Part shown: positions 1 to 12,200 of the stretch, one piece after another
How positions within the stretch are numbered: the stretch's first letter is position 1
Layout: the number at the start of each line of letters is the position of its first letter
DNA from: Bacteroidales bacterium
GTDB lineage: Bacteria > Bacteroidota > Bacteroidia > Bacteroidales > P3
Direction: 5' to 3'
DNA length: 64,000 nucleotides
Assembly (NCBI GenBank): GCA_031257915.1
Contig: JAIRNR010000107.1
Coordinates: 1-64,000 of the forward strand
Made by a program: the position numbers and the translations under genes
Notes under the pieces: model-generated
What the model was told of the DNA's origin: nothing
The model's database searches: none
Seen by the model: the letters and a program-made list of their open reading frames with translations, nothing else

Positions 1-35
1 TGGTTAAATAAATTGTTAAAATAATGGGTAAATAA

Positions 36-209
36 TAGGGGAAAATAATGGGTAAAATAATGGGGACAGAAATGGGGACAGAAAAGGGGACATAAAAGGG
101 GACAGAAAAGGGGACAGAAAAGGGGACAATAAAGGGGGGCGTAAAAGAAAGACAAGAAGGGGGAGTAGAAAAAAAGGAGGGACAAGAAAGGGGACAAGAA
201 AGGGGACAA
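36..209. repeat. 12-bp G-rich tandem repeat array (consensus ggggacagaaaa / aggggacaagaa)
   Basis: GGGG runs begin at 62, 74, 86, 98, 110, 122 and 134, exactly 12 bp apart; degenerate units lie on both sides. Confidence 0.9.
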
Positions 210-419
210 GAAATGTTAAGCGAGAACCAAAAGAAAATAATAAGACTAATGGCAAATAATCCCAAAATAACAATAGGAGAACTTGTTTCTATTGTAGGTA
301 TTGTCGCAAGTAAAGTCAAAAAAAATATATCAAAACTTAAATCAAAAGGCATAGTTGAACGAGAGGGTTCAAATAAAGGGGGGAGTTGGAAGATAAAAGA
401 AAATTTTGTAGGTTATTGA
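96..419 (+). pseudogene. C-terminal winged-helix fragment of an AlbA_2 / RecG-like ATP-binding transcriptional regulator, preceded by a repeat-encoded KGTEKGTE linker
   Basis: MLSENQKKIIRLMANNPKITIGELVSIVGI...LKSKGIVEREGSNKGGSWKI resembles the C-terminal wHTH of this family. The frame is open from 96, but in-frame stops at 9, 33, 36 and 93 cut off any N-terminal domain. Confidence 0.55.
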
Positions 420-443
420 CACAGTAAAATAAATTTATTTAAA

Positions 444-1526
444 ATGACAAAAACAGCACTAATAACAGGAATAACAGGACAAGACGGCTCTTATTTAGCA
501 GAATTTTTGCTTGAAAAAGGCTACGAGGTACATGGCACCTTGCGTCGTAGCTCATCATTTAACACAGGACGTATAGAACATTTATATTTTGACGAGTGGA
601 TTAAAGATATGAAACAAAAACGTGCAATCAATTTGCATTATTCCGATTTAACGGATTCATCATCTCTTATCCGCATTATCCAACAGGTGCAACCCGACGA
701 AATTTATAATCTTGCAGCGCAAAGTCATGTCAAAGTATCTTTTGACGTTCCTGAATATACGGCAGAAACAGATGCGACAGGCACGTTGCGAATTTTGGAA
801 GCAGTACGAATTTTGGGTTTGGAGAAAAAAACGCGTATTTATCAGGCATCGACATCCGAACTTTACGGCAAAGTACAGGAAATCCCGCAGAGCGAAACAA
901 CGCCGTTTTATCCGCGGTCTCCTTACGGAGTAGCAAAACTTTACGGTTTTTGGATTACAAAAAATTATCGCGAAGCGTACGGAATGTTTGCATGTAATGG
1001 CATATTGTTTAATCACGAAAGCGAGCGGCGGGGTGAAACGTTTGTAACTCGCAAAATAACGCTCGCAGCGGCACGTATTGCAAGCGGTTTGCAACAAAAA
1101 CTTTATCTCGGCAATCTTGATGCTATGCGTGACTGGGGTTACGCACCCGACTATGTTGAATGTATGTGGCTTATTTTGCAGCATCCGCAGCCGGACGACT
1201 GGGTTATTGCCACAGGCGAAATGCACTCTGTTCGTGAATTTTGCACACTTGCATTTGCACAGGCGGGAATTACACTTCGTTGGGACGGCAAAGGTGTTGA
1301 CGAAAAGGGTATTGATGTTGCAAGTGGTGCGGTGATTATAGAAGTAGATAAGCAATTTTTCCGTCCGGCGGAAGTAGAGCAGTTACTTGGTAATCCCACT
1401 AAAGCACGAGAGATTTTGGGGTGGAATCCTGTGCGCACTCCGTTTGTGGATTTGGTAAAAAAGATGGTTAAACACGATATGGAGTTAGTAAGCAAGAGCG
1501 CAACAGGAGGTGCGGCAGGCAAATGA
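444..1526 (+). CDS. gmd: GDP-mannose 4,6-dehydratase
   Basis: [31 protein letters not shown]...[18 protein letters not shown]-type motifs; full length. Confidence 0.96.
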   Translation: MTKTALITGITGQDGSYLAEFLLEKGYEVHGTLRRSSSFNTGRIEHLYFDEWIKDMKQKRAINLHYSDLTDSSSLIRIIQQVQPDEIYNLAAQSHVKVSFDVPEYTAETDATGTLRILEAVRILGLEKKTRIYQASTSELYGKVQEIPQSETTPFYPRSPYGVAKLYGFWITKNYREAYGMFACNGILFNHESERRGETFVTRKITLAAARIASGLQQKLYLGNLDAMRDWGYAPDYVECMWLILQHPQPDDWVIATGEMHSVREFCTLAFAQAGITLRWDGKGVDEKGIDVASGAVIIEVDKQFFRPAEVEQLLGNPTKAREILGWNPVRTPFVDLVKKMVKHDMELVSKSATGGAAGK

Positions 1527-2473
1527 ACAAAGCAGATAAAATTTACGTTGCAGGACATAAAGGACTTGTGGGGTCGGCAATAGTCAGAATATTGCTGTCT
1601 CAAGGATTTACAAATATTGTCACACGCACTTCAAATGAACTTGATTTGCGCAATCAAACGGCAGTGGCAGCATTTTTTGAGAAAGAAAAACCGCAGTATG
1701 TTTTTCTTGCCGCCGCAAAAGTCGGAGGTATTTTTGCAAACAGCAGTGCGCCCGCTGACTTTATTTACGACAATATGATGATAGCGTTTAACGTTATTCA
1801 TTCCGCGTATCTAAGCGGTGTAAGGAAACTTCTTTTCCTCGGTTCATCGTGCATTTATCCTAAAATGGCGCAGCAACCGATAAAAGAGGAATATTTGCTC
1901 ACAGGTGCACTTGAATCGACTAATGAAGCGTATGCAATTGCAAAAATTTCGGGGCTTGAACTTTGTAAGTTTTACCGCCGCCAATACGGATGTGATTTTA
2001 TCTCTGCAATGCCAACTAATCTTTACGGTATTAACGACAATTTTGATATTAACACTTCGCACGTACTTCCCGCATTGATACGCAGATTTCACGAAGCAAA
2101 AATTAGTAATGCGACAGAAGTTGTACTGTGGGGAACAGGTAAGCCGCTGCGTGAATTTCTTTATGTAGATGATTTAGCGGACGCATTGTTGCATTTAATG
2201 CTTAATTATTCGGACGAAATCCATATAAATGTCGGTACAGGTGAAGATTTATCCATTAACGATCTTGCGCTTGTGATAAAAGAAATTGTCGGTTTCAACG
2301 GTGCGCTTGTTTACGATAATAGCAAGCCGGATGGCACTCCGCGCAAATTGCTTGACGTTAGCCGTCTTTCTGCCACAGGCTGGCGTTATAAAACACCATT
2401 AAGGGAAGGAATAGAAAAAGTGTACCGATGGTATTTAAAGAGCATGGATGCAAATGGGCAAAGTATGGAATAA
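1523..2473 (+). CDS. fcl: GDP-L-fucose synthase
   Basis: [10 protein letters not shown]...[10 protein letters not shown]...SSCIYPK; 4-bp overlap with gmd. Confidence 0.95.
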   Translation: MNKADKIYVAGHKGLVGSAIVRILLSQGFTNIVTRTSNELDLRNQTAVAAFFEKEKPQYVFLAAAKVGGIFANSSAPADFIYDNMMIAFNVIHSAYLSGVRKLLFLGSSCIYPKMAQQPIKEEYLLTGALESTNEAYAIAKISGLELCKFYRRQYGCDFISAMPTNLYGINDNFDINTSHVLPALIRRFHEAKISNATEVVLWGTGKPLREFLYVDDLADALLHLMLNYSDEIHINVGTGEDLSINDLALVIKEIVGFNGALVYDNSKPDGTPRKLLDVSRLSATGWRYKTPLREGIEKVYRWYLKSMDANGQSME

Positions 2474-2480
2474 GAACAAA

Positions 2481-3296
2481 ATGAAAATATCAATAATCAC
2501 TGTAACATTTAATGCGGCAGACGTTTTGGAAAAAACGCTGCAAAGTATATTTGAACAAACTGTACGGGATTTTGAATGTTTGATTATTGACGGCGATTCA
2601 AAAGACGGTACGCTTGATATTATTAAACGTTATGAAAATATTGCTTTGGAACGAGGCATAGTGTTTAGATATATAAGCGAAAAAGATAATGGTCTTTATG
2701 ATGCAATGAATAAGGGCTTAACGCTCGCGCAAGGCGATTTTGTGTGGTTTGTAAATGCGGGCGACAAGATTTATGATAACGGTACGGTTGCACTTATTTT
2801 ACAGCAATTAGCGGAAAATGCAAGCGATACTGCGGGAGCAGGTATATACGGTAAAAATGGTGAATATGGCAAAGCAGGCAGACCTGTTCCTGACGTTATA
2901 TACGGACAGTCCTTGATCATAGACGAGAACGACCGCCCTCTTGGTGAGCGACACAAAATCGCCCCCCCGCACCTCACGAAAAAATCACTGTTAAACGGTC
3001 TTGTAGTATGCCATCAGTCAATACTCGTGCGCCGTGAAATCGCCCCACAATACAACACTAATTATCAAATTTCCGCCGACTATGATTGGACAGTACGTGT
3101 GCTTGAAAAATCGCATGGCAATCTTTACATAGACAGTTATATCTCGCGTTTTATGACAGCAGGAATTTCGGCAAAACACAGAAAAAAATCGCTAAAAGAG
3201 CGTTATTGCATTATGCGGCAACATTTCGGTATAACGAACACGATTGTAGCACATTTACGCATAATTTTAAAGTACCCGTTCACAAGAAAATATTAG
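2481..3296 (+). CDS. Glycosyltransferase family 2
   Basis: MKISIITVTFNAADVLEKTLQSIFEQ...IIDGDSKDGT...DNGLYDAMNKG; start set at 2481 rather than the 2448 ORF start. Confidence 0.9.
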   Translation: MKISIITVTFNAADVLEKTLQSIFEQTVRDFECLIIDGDSKDGTLDIIKRYENIALERGIVFRYISEKDNGLYDAMNKGLTLAQGDFVWFVNAGDKIYDNGTVALILQQLAENASDTAGAGIYGKNGEYGKAGRPVPDVIYGQSLIIDENDRPLGERHKIAPPHLTKKSLLNGLVVCHQSILVRREIAPQYNTNYQISADYDWTVRVLEKSHGNLYIDSYISRFMTAGISAKHRKKSLKERYCIMRQHFGITNTIVAHLRIILKYPFTRKY

Positions 3297-3511
3297 CATA
3301 GTTGAACGCTAAAAACAAAAAAGCATGTATTAAGTTGTATAGAAAAAAAATTAGAATGGTTAAATGAAACGAACATGTCCAAAATTTAATATCCATGCCG
3401 GTGGTTATCCGACAGGTCTAAACTCGGCTGTGAGTGCGACTTTCAATTGTGAATTCTGCACGACCTTAATATGGAAATTTATAAACATATAAAAAAATAA
3501 ATAAAAATCAC

Positions 3512-6013
3512 ATGAAAAACAGATATTGGCATCTAATCGCAGTGGGATTATTTCTACTTATTTCGGTTGTGTATTTTGCACCGATAGTGTTTGAAGGTAA
3601 GGGCTTGGGACAGCACGACACGAGAACAGGTTACGGCTACTTTAAGGATGCGGACGACTATAAAGCAAAGACAGGAAAAAATACTGTATGGGATGACAGA
3701 ATGTTTTCGGGGCAATCGGTAAACAGTCTGCCGTCTGTTAATATTTTTGGGAGCATATTTAATGCAGCTTCATTCATTATTTTTGGTGATGGCGCAAGAA
3801 ATGTCGGTGCGCTACTGTGGTATATGCTCGGCTTTTATATTTTAATGATTGTGCTAGGCTGTCATCCGCTAACAGGGATACTTGGCTCTATTGCTTATGG
3901 GCTCGCGTCTTACAATTTAATAATCATTGATGCGGGACATTTAAACAAAGTATGGGTAATGGACACAATAGCACCGTTGCTTGCAGGTATTATACTTTGT
4001 TTTAGGGGAAAATATCTGTGGGGGATGTTGCTCACACTACTGTTTGCGGGAATAAACATCGCGTTCGGACATCAACAAATAACATATTACACATTGCTTA
4101 TCGTGGCAATTCTCTCTGTTGTATATTTTGTTTATACACTGTTGGAACGGTTGGGAAAAATATCTGCAAAAGAATACACTGTTAATTTACAGTGCGAAAA
4201 ATTAAATGGCAAAAAATCTCTTAAACGCTACGTAATGGCTGTTGCGATTTTGCTTGTTACTGCAGGTGTCTCGTTCCTGCCAAGTGTAGGTTCATGGTTG
4301 CCGACGTACGATTATTCCAAAGAAACAATGCGTGGCGGAGCAGTGTTGAAAGATGGACCGGACGGACAAAAAGAACAGGAAACAGGGCTTGCGATTGATT
4401 ACGCTTTTCAGTGGAGTAGCGGCGGGATGGAAAATTTCACCCTGCTTGTCCCCGGCTTATATGGCGGCAGCAGCAATTATACTGTGAGCAAAGATGCCCA
4501 AACATATAAAGCGACAGGACAAAGGGTAATGCCAATATACTGGGGTGATATGCCTTTTACATCAGGACCGTTTTACGCGGGGGCAATTATCTGTATGCTC
4601 TTTATTCTTGGGCTTTTCGTCGTTAAAGGACCGGAAAAATGGTGGCTCTTAATAGCAACAGTGTTGTCAATAATGCTCGGTATGGGCAAAAATTTAATGT
4701 GGTTTAACGAATTTATGTTTAACAATTTGCCGCTGTATAACAAATTCCGTGTGCCGTCTATGGCTCTTATTATTGCAGGTATTACAATGCCTGTAATGGC
4801 GGCATTGGCACTCAAAGAAGTATTGCAGACATTCGCCGGAAAGCCTGCGCCCGAAACAGTTGCGTTGCGGCAAAAATACACAAAAGATTTATACTGCGCT
4901 GCAGGAATTACAGGCGGTATATGCTTGTTGTTTGTACTGTTCGGCAGTTCGCTGTTTTCATTTATTGCACCCGAAGATGCCCGCTATCCCGAATGGTTGC
5001 AAAAAGCGTTAATAACCGACAGAGCCTCACTTGCAAGTAGTGACTCACTCCGTTCACTTGTGTTTATATTGCTCGGTGCAGGTATGCTATTGTTATATAT
5101 TAAAGGCAAAGTTAAATCACTCATGGTTGGTTTAGTCCTTGCAGCATTGGTTCTTGTTGATATGTGGGGGGTAGATAAACGCTTTTTAAACGACAGCCAT
5201 TTTGTTTCAGCGAAAAAGGCACGCACACCTGTTCCTACGGATGCAGACCGTTTAATAATGCAGGACACTTCGCGTTATCGCGTATTTAATGCGGCGGTAA
5301 GTACATTTAACGATGCATCAACATCGAACTTTCATAATTCCATCGGTGGATACAGCGCGATAAAATTGCGCCGCTATCAGGATATAATTGACTTTCATTT
5401 TGCAAGCCGCACGCATGGAATAAACGTAAAGGTGCTTAATATGCTTAATGCAAAATATTTTATTGCTCCCGATGGTAACAATAGCCAGCAAGTACAGAGG
5501 AACGTTTCTGCGCTCGGTAATGCATGGTTTGTAGATACTCTTATGATTGTGGATGATCCCGATAAGGAAATTCGCGCCTTGTACGATATAAACCCTGCTT
5601 ATACTGCTGTTGTTGACGGCTCACTTTGGAAAGATGTGATTGGTGATTTTCCGCCTGTAGTACAACGTAACGACTCTGCCGTAATTAACCTTGTTTCATA
5701 CAATTTAACGGATTTAACGTATGAAAGCAACAGCGATGCAGAGCGTGTTGCGGTATTTTCAGAAGTGTTTTACAAGACGTGGAAAGCGTATATTGATGGG
5801 GTAGAAGTGCCGATTTTTCGGACAAATTATATTTTGCGCGGCTTAAAAATTCCTGCAGGCAAGCATAGAATAGAGTTTAAATGTCGTTATGAACTTGCCG
5901 AAAAAGCATCGGCATTCTCGCTGTATGCGTCGATTTTTGTAGGGCTTGTTTTGTGTGGGTTAATTGTGGGATTGGTAGTGATTAACAAGCGTAAAAAACA
6001 GATTGAGCAATAA
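3512..6013 (+). CDS. YfhO-family multi-span membrane protein (glycosyltransferase C-like)
   Basis: 833 aa, many TM segments, C-terminal FSEVFYKTWKAYIDGVEVPIFRTNYILRGLKIPAGKHRIEFKC typical of YfhO. Confidence 0.85.
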   Translation: MKNRYWHLIAVGLFLLISVVYFAPIVFEGKGLGQHDTRTGYGYFKDADDYKAKTGKNTVWDDRMFSGQSVNSLPSVNIFGSIFNAASFIIFGDGARNVGALLWYMLGFYILMIVLGCHPLTGILGSIAYGLASYNLIIIDAGHLNKVWVMDTIAPLLAGIILCFRGKYLWGMLLTLLFAGINIAFGHQQITYYTLLIVAILSVVYFVYTLLERLGKISAKEYTVNLQCEKLNGKKSLKRYVMAVAILLVTAGVSFLPSVGSWLPTYDYSKETMRGGAVLKDGPDGQKEQETGLAIDYAFQWSSGGMENFTLLVPGLYGGSSNYTVSKDAQTYKATGQRVMPIYWGDMPFTSGPFYAGAIICMLFILGLFVVKGPEKWWLLIATVLSIMLGMGKNLMWFNEFMFNNLPLYNKFRVPSMALIIAGITMPVMAALALKEVLQTFAGKPAPETVALRQKYTKDLYCAAGITGGICLLFVLFGSSLFSFIAPEDARYPEWLQKALITDRASLASSDSLRSLVFILLGAGMLLLYIKGKVKSLMVGLVLAALVLVDMWGVDKRFLNDSHFVSAKKARTPVPTDADRLIMQDTSRYRVFNAAVSTFNDASTSNFHNSIGGYSAIKLRRYQDIIDFHFASRTHGINVKVLNMLNAKYFIAPDGNNSQQVQRNVSALGNAWFVDTLMIVDDPDKEIRALYDINPAYTAVVDGSLWKDVIGDFPPVVQRNDSAVINLVSYNLTDLTYESNSDAERVAVFSEVFYKTWKAYIDGVEVPIFRTNYILRGLKIPAGKHRIEFKCRYELAEKASAFSLYASIFVGLVLCGLIVGLVVINKRKKQIEQ

Positions 6014-7036
6014 GTGAGTATGGATATATCATTTTCAATAATAGTGCCTGTTTACAATCGTCCTGATGAAATACGGGAACTTTTGCAAAGTTTGTTTTTG
6101 CAAACGAGCAAAGATTTTGAAGTTGTTATTGTGGAAGATGGCTCTACCTTGACGTGTGAGAATGTTTGCCGTGAATACCGTGATAAGTTGAATTTAAAAT
6201 ATTTTGCAAAACCGAATACAGGTCGTAGCGATACCCGCAACTATGGAATGGACAGGGCAAGTGGAAATTATTTTATTTTCTTTGACTCCGATTGTGTTAT
6301 ACCACCGAAATACATTGAAATAATTCGTCTGAATTTAAGTACAAATTATGTTGATTGTTTTGGCGCACCCGATACCGACGACAAATCTTTTTCCAATACG
6401 CAAAGGGCAATAAGTTATGCAATGACATCTTTTTTTTCAACAGGCGGCATACGTGGCGGTAAAAGTAAAAATTTTGTTCCGCGTTCGTTTAATATGGGAT
6501 TTTCAAAAGATGTTTATGCAAAGGTTGGTGGTTTCAGAAATATGATAGGCGAAGATCAGGATATTAGCATAAGAATTAAAGATGCAGAATTTTCAACAGC
6601 ATTGTTTAAGAATGCGGTTGTGTATCATAAACGCAGAGTGTCGTTAAAAAAGTTTTACCGCCAAACAAATACGTTCGGCAAAGGGCGTATGGTATTGTAT
6701 AAATTACATAGAAATTCATTACGGTTTATGCATCTTATGCCTTTGTTCTTTGTCGGTGGAAATATATTGCTGCTTGTTCTGTCATTTTTTTGTTTATGGT
6801 TTCTATGTCCGATAGCAGTATATATTGTTGCCGTATTTTTTGATTCTCTGTACAGAAATAAAAACATTGCAATTGCTGCCGTGTCTGTTGTTGCTGTCTA
6901 TACACAACTTTTCGGATACGGACTCGGATTGCTTGATGAAATATTAACCTCTCGTGCATGGAAGATAACTCACACATCCTTGCAGCATTGTAAGTCAAAC
7001 AGACAGATAAACTCTCAAGAGAAACTCTATAAGTAA
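6014..7036 (+). CDS. Glycosyltransferase family 2
   Basis: FSIIVPVYNRPDEIRELLQSLFLQT...VVIVEDGS...; GTG at 6014 or ATG at 6020 start. Confidence 0.88.
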   Translation: MSMDISFSIIVPVYNRPDEIRELLQSLFLQTSKDFEVVIVEDGSTLTCENVCREYRDKLNLKYFAKPNTGRSDTRNYGMDRASGNYFIFFDSDCVIPPKYIEIIRLNLSTNYVDCFGAPDTDDKSFSNTQRAISYAMTSFFSTGGIRGGKSKNFVPRSFNMGFSKDVYAKVGGFRNMIGEDQDISIRIKDAEFSTALFKNAVVYHKRRVSLKKFYRQTNTFGKGRMVLYKLHRNSLRFMHLMPLFFVGGNILLLVLSFFCLWFLCPIAVYIVAVFFDSLYRNKNIAIAAVSVVAVYTQLFGYGLGLLDEILTSRAWKITHTSLQHCKSNRQINSQEKLYK

Positions 7037-7044
7037 AATGTGTG

Positions 7045-8961
7045 TCAAGAAGTTCGGACAACGTTAAGCCGTTGCACGACAACGTTGCCGTCTTCGGTAG
7101 TAATCTTCACAATGTAAATTCCATTCGGCAACCCCGACACATCAATGTTCACTTCATTGTCATTGACTTTTTTGCTTATCAGAACTTTGCCGGATGTAGA
7201 AATTATTGAAAGATTTTTAATTGAATAAGCACAAAACACCGTAATCTCATTTACGGCGGGATTAGGGTAAAGTAATGCCCGCTTCGTTGGCGCGATTTCT
7301 TTTTCTATTGCTGCATTGCTACTGTTCGGCAACCGTAATCCTACTATAACGGGATCGTGGTCGGAGCAATGGTAAACGTCGGTATTAGACGATCTTTCCC
7401 AACTTAGAGAAGACGGTTCATCCGCGTTAATATGCCATACTGTTGCACCTGTAACATACGGCGCAAGAGAATCACTCGCAAGCGAATAATCAAGATACTG
7501 CACCACATTGTTATAACGGTAACTGTACTGATTAGTATCGAAACGGTATGTTTGATTTACGAAACCGGCATTTCTTAAAATCATAATCGGATCCTCGTAG
7601 TGCATAGCGTTGAGGTCGCCCATAATAAGTATTCTTTGAGTGCCATAATAAGATTTTACTTCATTAAATTTTGAAAGTAATGCCTGTGCTTCAAGTTTGC
7701 GGTCGTAGTTATAAATGCCTTGTCCATCGCCCAGGTCAGCATTTTGCCCTGTTCCTGTACCTGATTTTGCTTTGAAATGATTTATTGAAAAAATAAAAAT
7801 TTCCCCACTGTAATTATCCTGAAAAGCCTGAATGAATTTGCGATTTTGTACACCTTGAATAACTTTAATGCTGCTTTTATAAGGGGTAAGTTTATCAGTG
7901 CGATATACAATATCAACAACATCATAAGTTCCCGAATTGCTGTGTAGTGGAATATATGCATAAACATTTTTTCCTTTTGCGGCATTCATATCATTAACAA
8001 GGGTTTGAATGGCAGTGTTGTTTTGAATAACTTCACAAAAGCCGTAAAGATCGGCATTGATGGCTGTGATTGCTTTAACAAGCCGTGTACGCTGTAAAGC
8101 ACTTTCGTTATAAAAATGTTCGAGATTAAAACCACAAACTTTTAAAGCATAATTTCCAAGTGCAGCTTCATCGGGTGCAGCAGTGCGCGGATTTCCATAG
8201 AACACAGGCATTACGGCAGGGTAGAGTAAGTATGCTTCGCCCTGTTGAGCAAAAATGCAGTGCAAAGAGTCGCAACGGCGACTTGTGCGTATGCTTCCGT
8301 CTGTGTCTGCGTAGGGAACAGGAGAAGGATTGTTTTTTGTTGACGCGTCGTCAAGAATAATATTATCAATAATATTCCATTGCAGTGCTTCATTATATTC
8401 GGCACTTAAAGGTAGTGCCAAATCTGTCGGCGCACGCAGCAAGCGCGATGAAAGATTTATTTGTCCGTAACGAACTTCGTTTCGCGTACTCATAATGTAC
8501 ATAGGATGCGGAAGAATAAACGCCATACCCTCAAAACGCTCACCGTTTCCTTGAAAATCTAAAGGAAATGAACGATACGAATATGGGATTTTAACACCGC
8601 TGCGAACAATATTTACGGTTGCACTTGATATTTGAGTTTGATTATTATATTCGCTCACAGTACCGCTGACACGCACATAATCGCCTGCATTAACAGAAGT
8701 TCCGTTATAAATAAAAATAGCATCCGATGTATTGGTATCGCCATCACCCAAAGTATCCTGAATATAAAAACCTCCCAGTTTATCGGATCCGCTAAAAACA
8801 GCCGTAACGACGCCCTCTGTTGTTACACTTTGTCCATTATATGGCGAAGTATTATCTGTATGCTGAATTTCACAAATACGATAGGATGTCTGCGCTATGG
8901 CAGGCATTGAGATAAGCAGAGTAAATAAGGCAAACAATGCCATTGATTTTTTAGTGATCAT
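7045..8961 (-). CDS. Secreted endonuclease/exonuclease/phosphatase-family protein with T9SS C-terminal sorting domain
   Basis: Signal peptide; ILIMGDLNAMHYEDP; HCSDHDPVIVGL; C-terminal YPNPAVNEITV...LPNGIYIVKI. Confidence 0.88.
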   Translation of the reverse strand: MITKKSMALFALFTLLISMPAIAQTSYRICEIQHTDNTSPYNGQSVTTEGVVTAVFSGSDKLGGFYIQDTLGDGDTNTSDAIFIYNGTSVNAGDYVRVSGTVSEYNNQTQISSATVNIVRSGVKIPYSYRSFPLDFQGNGERFEGMAFILPHPMYIMSTRNEVRYGQINLSSRLLRAPTDLALPLSAEYNEALQWNIIDNIILDDASTKNNPSPVPYADTDGSIRTSRRCDSLHCIFAQQGEAYLLYPAVMPVFYGNPRTAAPDEAALGNYALKVCGFNLEHFYNESALQRTRLVKAITAINADLYGFCEVIQNNTAIQTLVNDMNAAKGKNVYAYIPLHSNSGTYDVVDIVYRTDKLTPYKSSIKVIQGVQNRKFIQAFQDNYSGEIFIFSINHFKAKSGTGTGQNADLGDGQGIYNYDRKLEAQALLSKFNEVKSYYGTQRILIMGDLNAMHYEDPIMILRNAGFVNQTYRFDTNQYSYRYNNVVQYLDYSLASDSLAPYVTGATVWHINADEPSSLSWERSSNTDVYHCSDHDPVIVGLRLPNSSNAAIEKEIAPTKRALLYPNPAVNEITVFCAYSIKNLSIISTSGKVLISKKVNDNEVNIDVSGLPNGIYIVKITTEDGNVVVQRLNVVRTS

Positions 8962-9105
8962 ATATTATTTTGAATTATTATTTAAAAACTCGGTTTTAAA
9001 ATTTAGGACTGCAAATTTATGGTAAAATTTTTAATTTGTGTATTTTATGATTTTCTTGCTTTTAATTACGTCTATTTTAATCTGAATGGGTATTTCCGGA
9101 AATTA

Positions 9106-9113
9106 TATATTTG
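9106..9113 (+). promoter_or_regulatory. Bacteroidetes -7 box TATATTTG
   Basis: Matches TAnnTTTG upstream of the 9256 CDS. Confidence 0.45.
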
Positions 9114-9255
9114 TACAAATAATTTAATTGCTTTCTATATTCCCAATATAATAAAAAAAGGACTTAAAATGTCTATCATAAATGATGAAACGAGTATTGT
9201 CTCATGTATTGTTCCTATTTTTTTTAAACGCAATGTAACTTAAATATCGAAAATT

Positions 9256-12200
9256 ATGAAAAAAACGTTATTATTTTTAATGTCTGTGGTGTTTGCAATA
9301 ATGTCAGCACTTACTACCGTCAATGGAGAATCCATAGATGCACGTCTGTCGGAATTTATTTCGCCCTCTATTTCAGAGGGACTTAATCTCTCCAGCTCCG
9401 AAACCGTTACCGTGCAGGTTGTAAATAATGGCAGTATGGAACTTACAGGCTACACTCTATATCTTAAAGTTGATGACAACGAGGCTGTTTCTCAAATGTT
9501 TTCCGGACGTAATATTGCCGCTTCCGCCACTTTAAATGAAACATTTGCTGCAACGGCAGACCTTTCGAGTGTGGGTGAACACACGCTTAAAGCATGGATA
9601 CAGGTGAATGGAGATGGTAATCATGGAAACGATACGATTATAAAACAAATAACCAATATTATTTGTTCGGCAATTTCCGTATTCCCGCTCGTAGAAGATT
9701 TTGAAGGTACAGCACTCGGAGCGTGCTGGAAAGACAGTTCTGCAAACTCAAAAAATGTGAACGAGTTGGGCATTAAAGAGTCTATAAAAGCAAAAAGCGG
9801 AAACAATGTATATCAGTTTTCTTCGTACAGTCGAATACCCCCCCCCGCAACGGAAGATGATTATTTTCAATTTTTAGTCACGCCCGAACTTTCTACTTCT
9901 CAGTTTAAAGCGGTGCAGTTCTATTACAAACGTGATAGAGGCAGTGCAGATGGATTTAAAATAGGCTATTCTACTGAAACAAATAACAAGTCCGACTTTA
10001 CATGGTTTCCGGCAGTAACAGGTAAAAGTATTACGTCTGCGTGGCAATTGCAATATCAGGATGAAATTCCTGCCGGAGCCAAATATATAGCAATAGCGTA
10101 TGTAGGCAGCAGTAGTGAATATCGTATTCAAATTGACTCCCTTGTCATCTCTGCTTATACTCCTCCTAATAATTTGGCACAAATACTTTCGGTAATGCCC
10201 ACAGGCAAAGCATCATCCATGACAAGTAACGAAGAGATTAAAGTGTCTTTTAAGAATACCGGATTTGACACAATTAAGACTATTAACATTTCATATCAGA
10301 TAGACGACAATACTGTTGTTACCGAAAATGCAAGCAATCTTAATGTTGTTACCTATGAAACCTGTACCTGTACGTTTTCCGCGAAGGCAAACCTTTCTGC
10401 TATTAAAACGTACAGTATCAAGGCATGGCTTACCCTGACAGGTGACAGTGATAATAGCGACGATACCGTTAAGGCAAACATTATAAATACTGACTGTATT
10501 ACACTCCCTTATTCCGAAGGGTTTGAAAGCAGCAATGTTAATAATTGCTGGGATTTTGTATCTATGAATACTGCAAATGGCGAATGGAATGTTGGTAATG
10601 ACTGGGGGCTTGTCGGAAGTAATACTACTATAAGTCCTAAACAGGGTGACAGTTGTTTAAAATTTTCTTCTTACACAAATGCTGCTGATTACAGACAGTA
10701 TATTGTAACACCCCGTCTTCCGCAGACGTTAAAATTGCGTACTTTGAGTTTTTATTACAACAATAATAACAAGGCAAATGAAATACTAAAAGTTGGTTAT
10801 TCCTCAACAACAAGTAATTTGTCGGATTTTGTTTGGGATGAGTCGATTAACCAAACCGCTTTTAACGGCTGGCAACAATATTATAAAAATAATATAGAAA
10901 CGGATATTAAATATATTGCTGTTTTATATGCGCCAAATGCATCTCGTTACAATGTTTATGTGGATGATTTATCAATTTTTGAAACTGCCGATAATGACGG
11001 TCAGACATTGGAAATTGTTGCGCCGAATGCGGAAGGTACTGACCTGACTAATTCGGAAACAATTACCGTAAAAGTTAAAAATATGGGTAGATTAGTTCTG
11101 ACGGTATTTAATGCGTCCTACGCTATAGGCGAGAACACCCCTGTTACCGAACCGGTAAGAGGCGTATCTATTGCCCCCGGCGCAACTTATGAATATAGCT
11201 TTACAGCCAAAGCCGATTTGAGCGCACTTGGAAATCACACTCTAAAAGCATGGGTAGATGTTGCAGGCGATGAAAACAAGACAAACGATACTGTAACGAA
11301 AGATATTACCGTTATAACTTGCGCTTTTTCATTTCCTTATACGCAAAATTTTGAAAACGCAATTGAAATGAACTGTTTAAAAGGTGTTTCTGCAAATTCT
11401 CCCAATGCCTCTCTTCTTGGACGCCATGCTGTTTCTGCACAGGATAGATTACAGGGTAACTATGTATGGCGTTTTAGCGGTAATCAAAGTGTCTCGGCGG
11501 ATGAGCAAACAAAAACTCAAACGTTAATATTTCCCGAAATGCCCGCAGGTGGAGATACATTAAAAAATATTTCTTTTTATTATAAGAGTAGCACGAGTTA
11601 TTATACAGCGGATTTATTAGTAGGATACTCTATAACAACAAATGATACTAATGAATTTACATGGTATGATCCTGTAACCGCTACAACAAATTGGAATCTT
11701 TATAAGAAAGAAAATATTCCGACAGGGGCAAAATATATTGCCGTCAGGTTTGTAACACTTAAAACCCAGTATATTGATTTATATATTGATTCAGTAGTAA
11801 TTACAGGTAAAAAGGCAGTAGCTAACGACCTTGCCGTTTCCGAAATCACTTATCCGACTTCAAACAGTGCAAATCTTACTTCAGATGAAAAAGTAATGAT
11901 AACTCTGAAAAATAACGGCTTTGCCGCTGCCGCAAGTTACAAGATACATATTTCGGTTAATGGTGCTCCCGCTTTAAGCGAAAATGTAACAACTGAAGTT
12001 CCTGCTTACAGTTCTCAAAGTTATACGCTTACTACCGGTATAGATATCTCCGGTTTTAACGTTTACGCAATTAAAGTTTGGGCGGAAATTGCAGGCGATG
12101 CCGACAATAGTAACGACACTGCTTATAAAACAGTTGTAAATACTGATTGTACTGTTACATTACCCTACACTCAAGGTTTTGAAAGCAGTGATATTTTACC

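Noticed and set aside
16-273. 85-aa minus-strand ORF of LSPFLSPF repeats
   Set aside because: It is the reverse complement of the 12-bp repeat array.
660-1355. 231-aa minus-strand ORF antisense to gmd
   Set aside because: Cys/Arg-rich, low-complexity translation lying opposite a clear conserved CDS; a composition artefact.
9019-9243. 74-aa ORF upstream of the giant secreted protein
   Set aside because: It spans the putative promoter TATATTTG and shows no recognisable domain.
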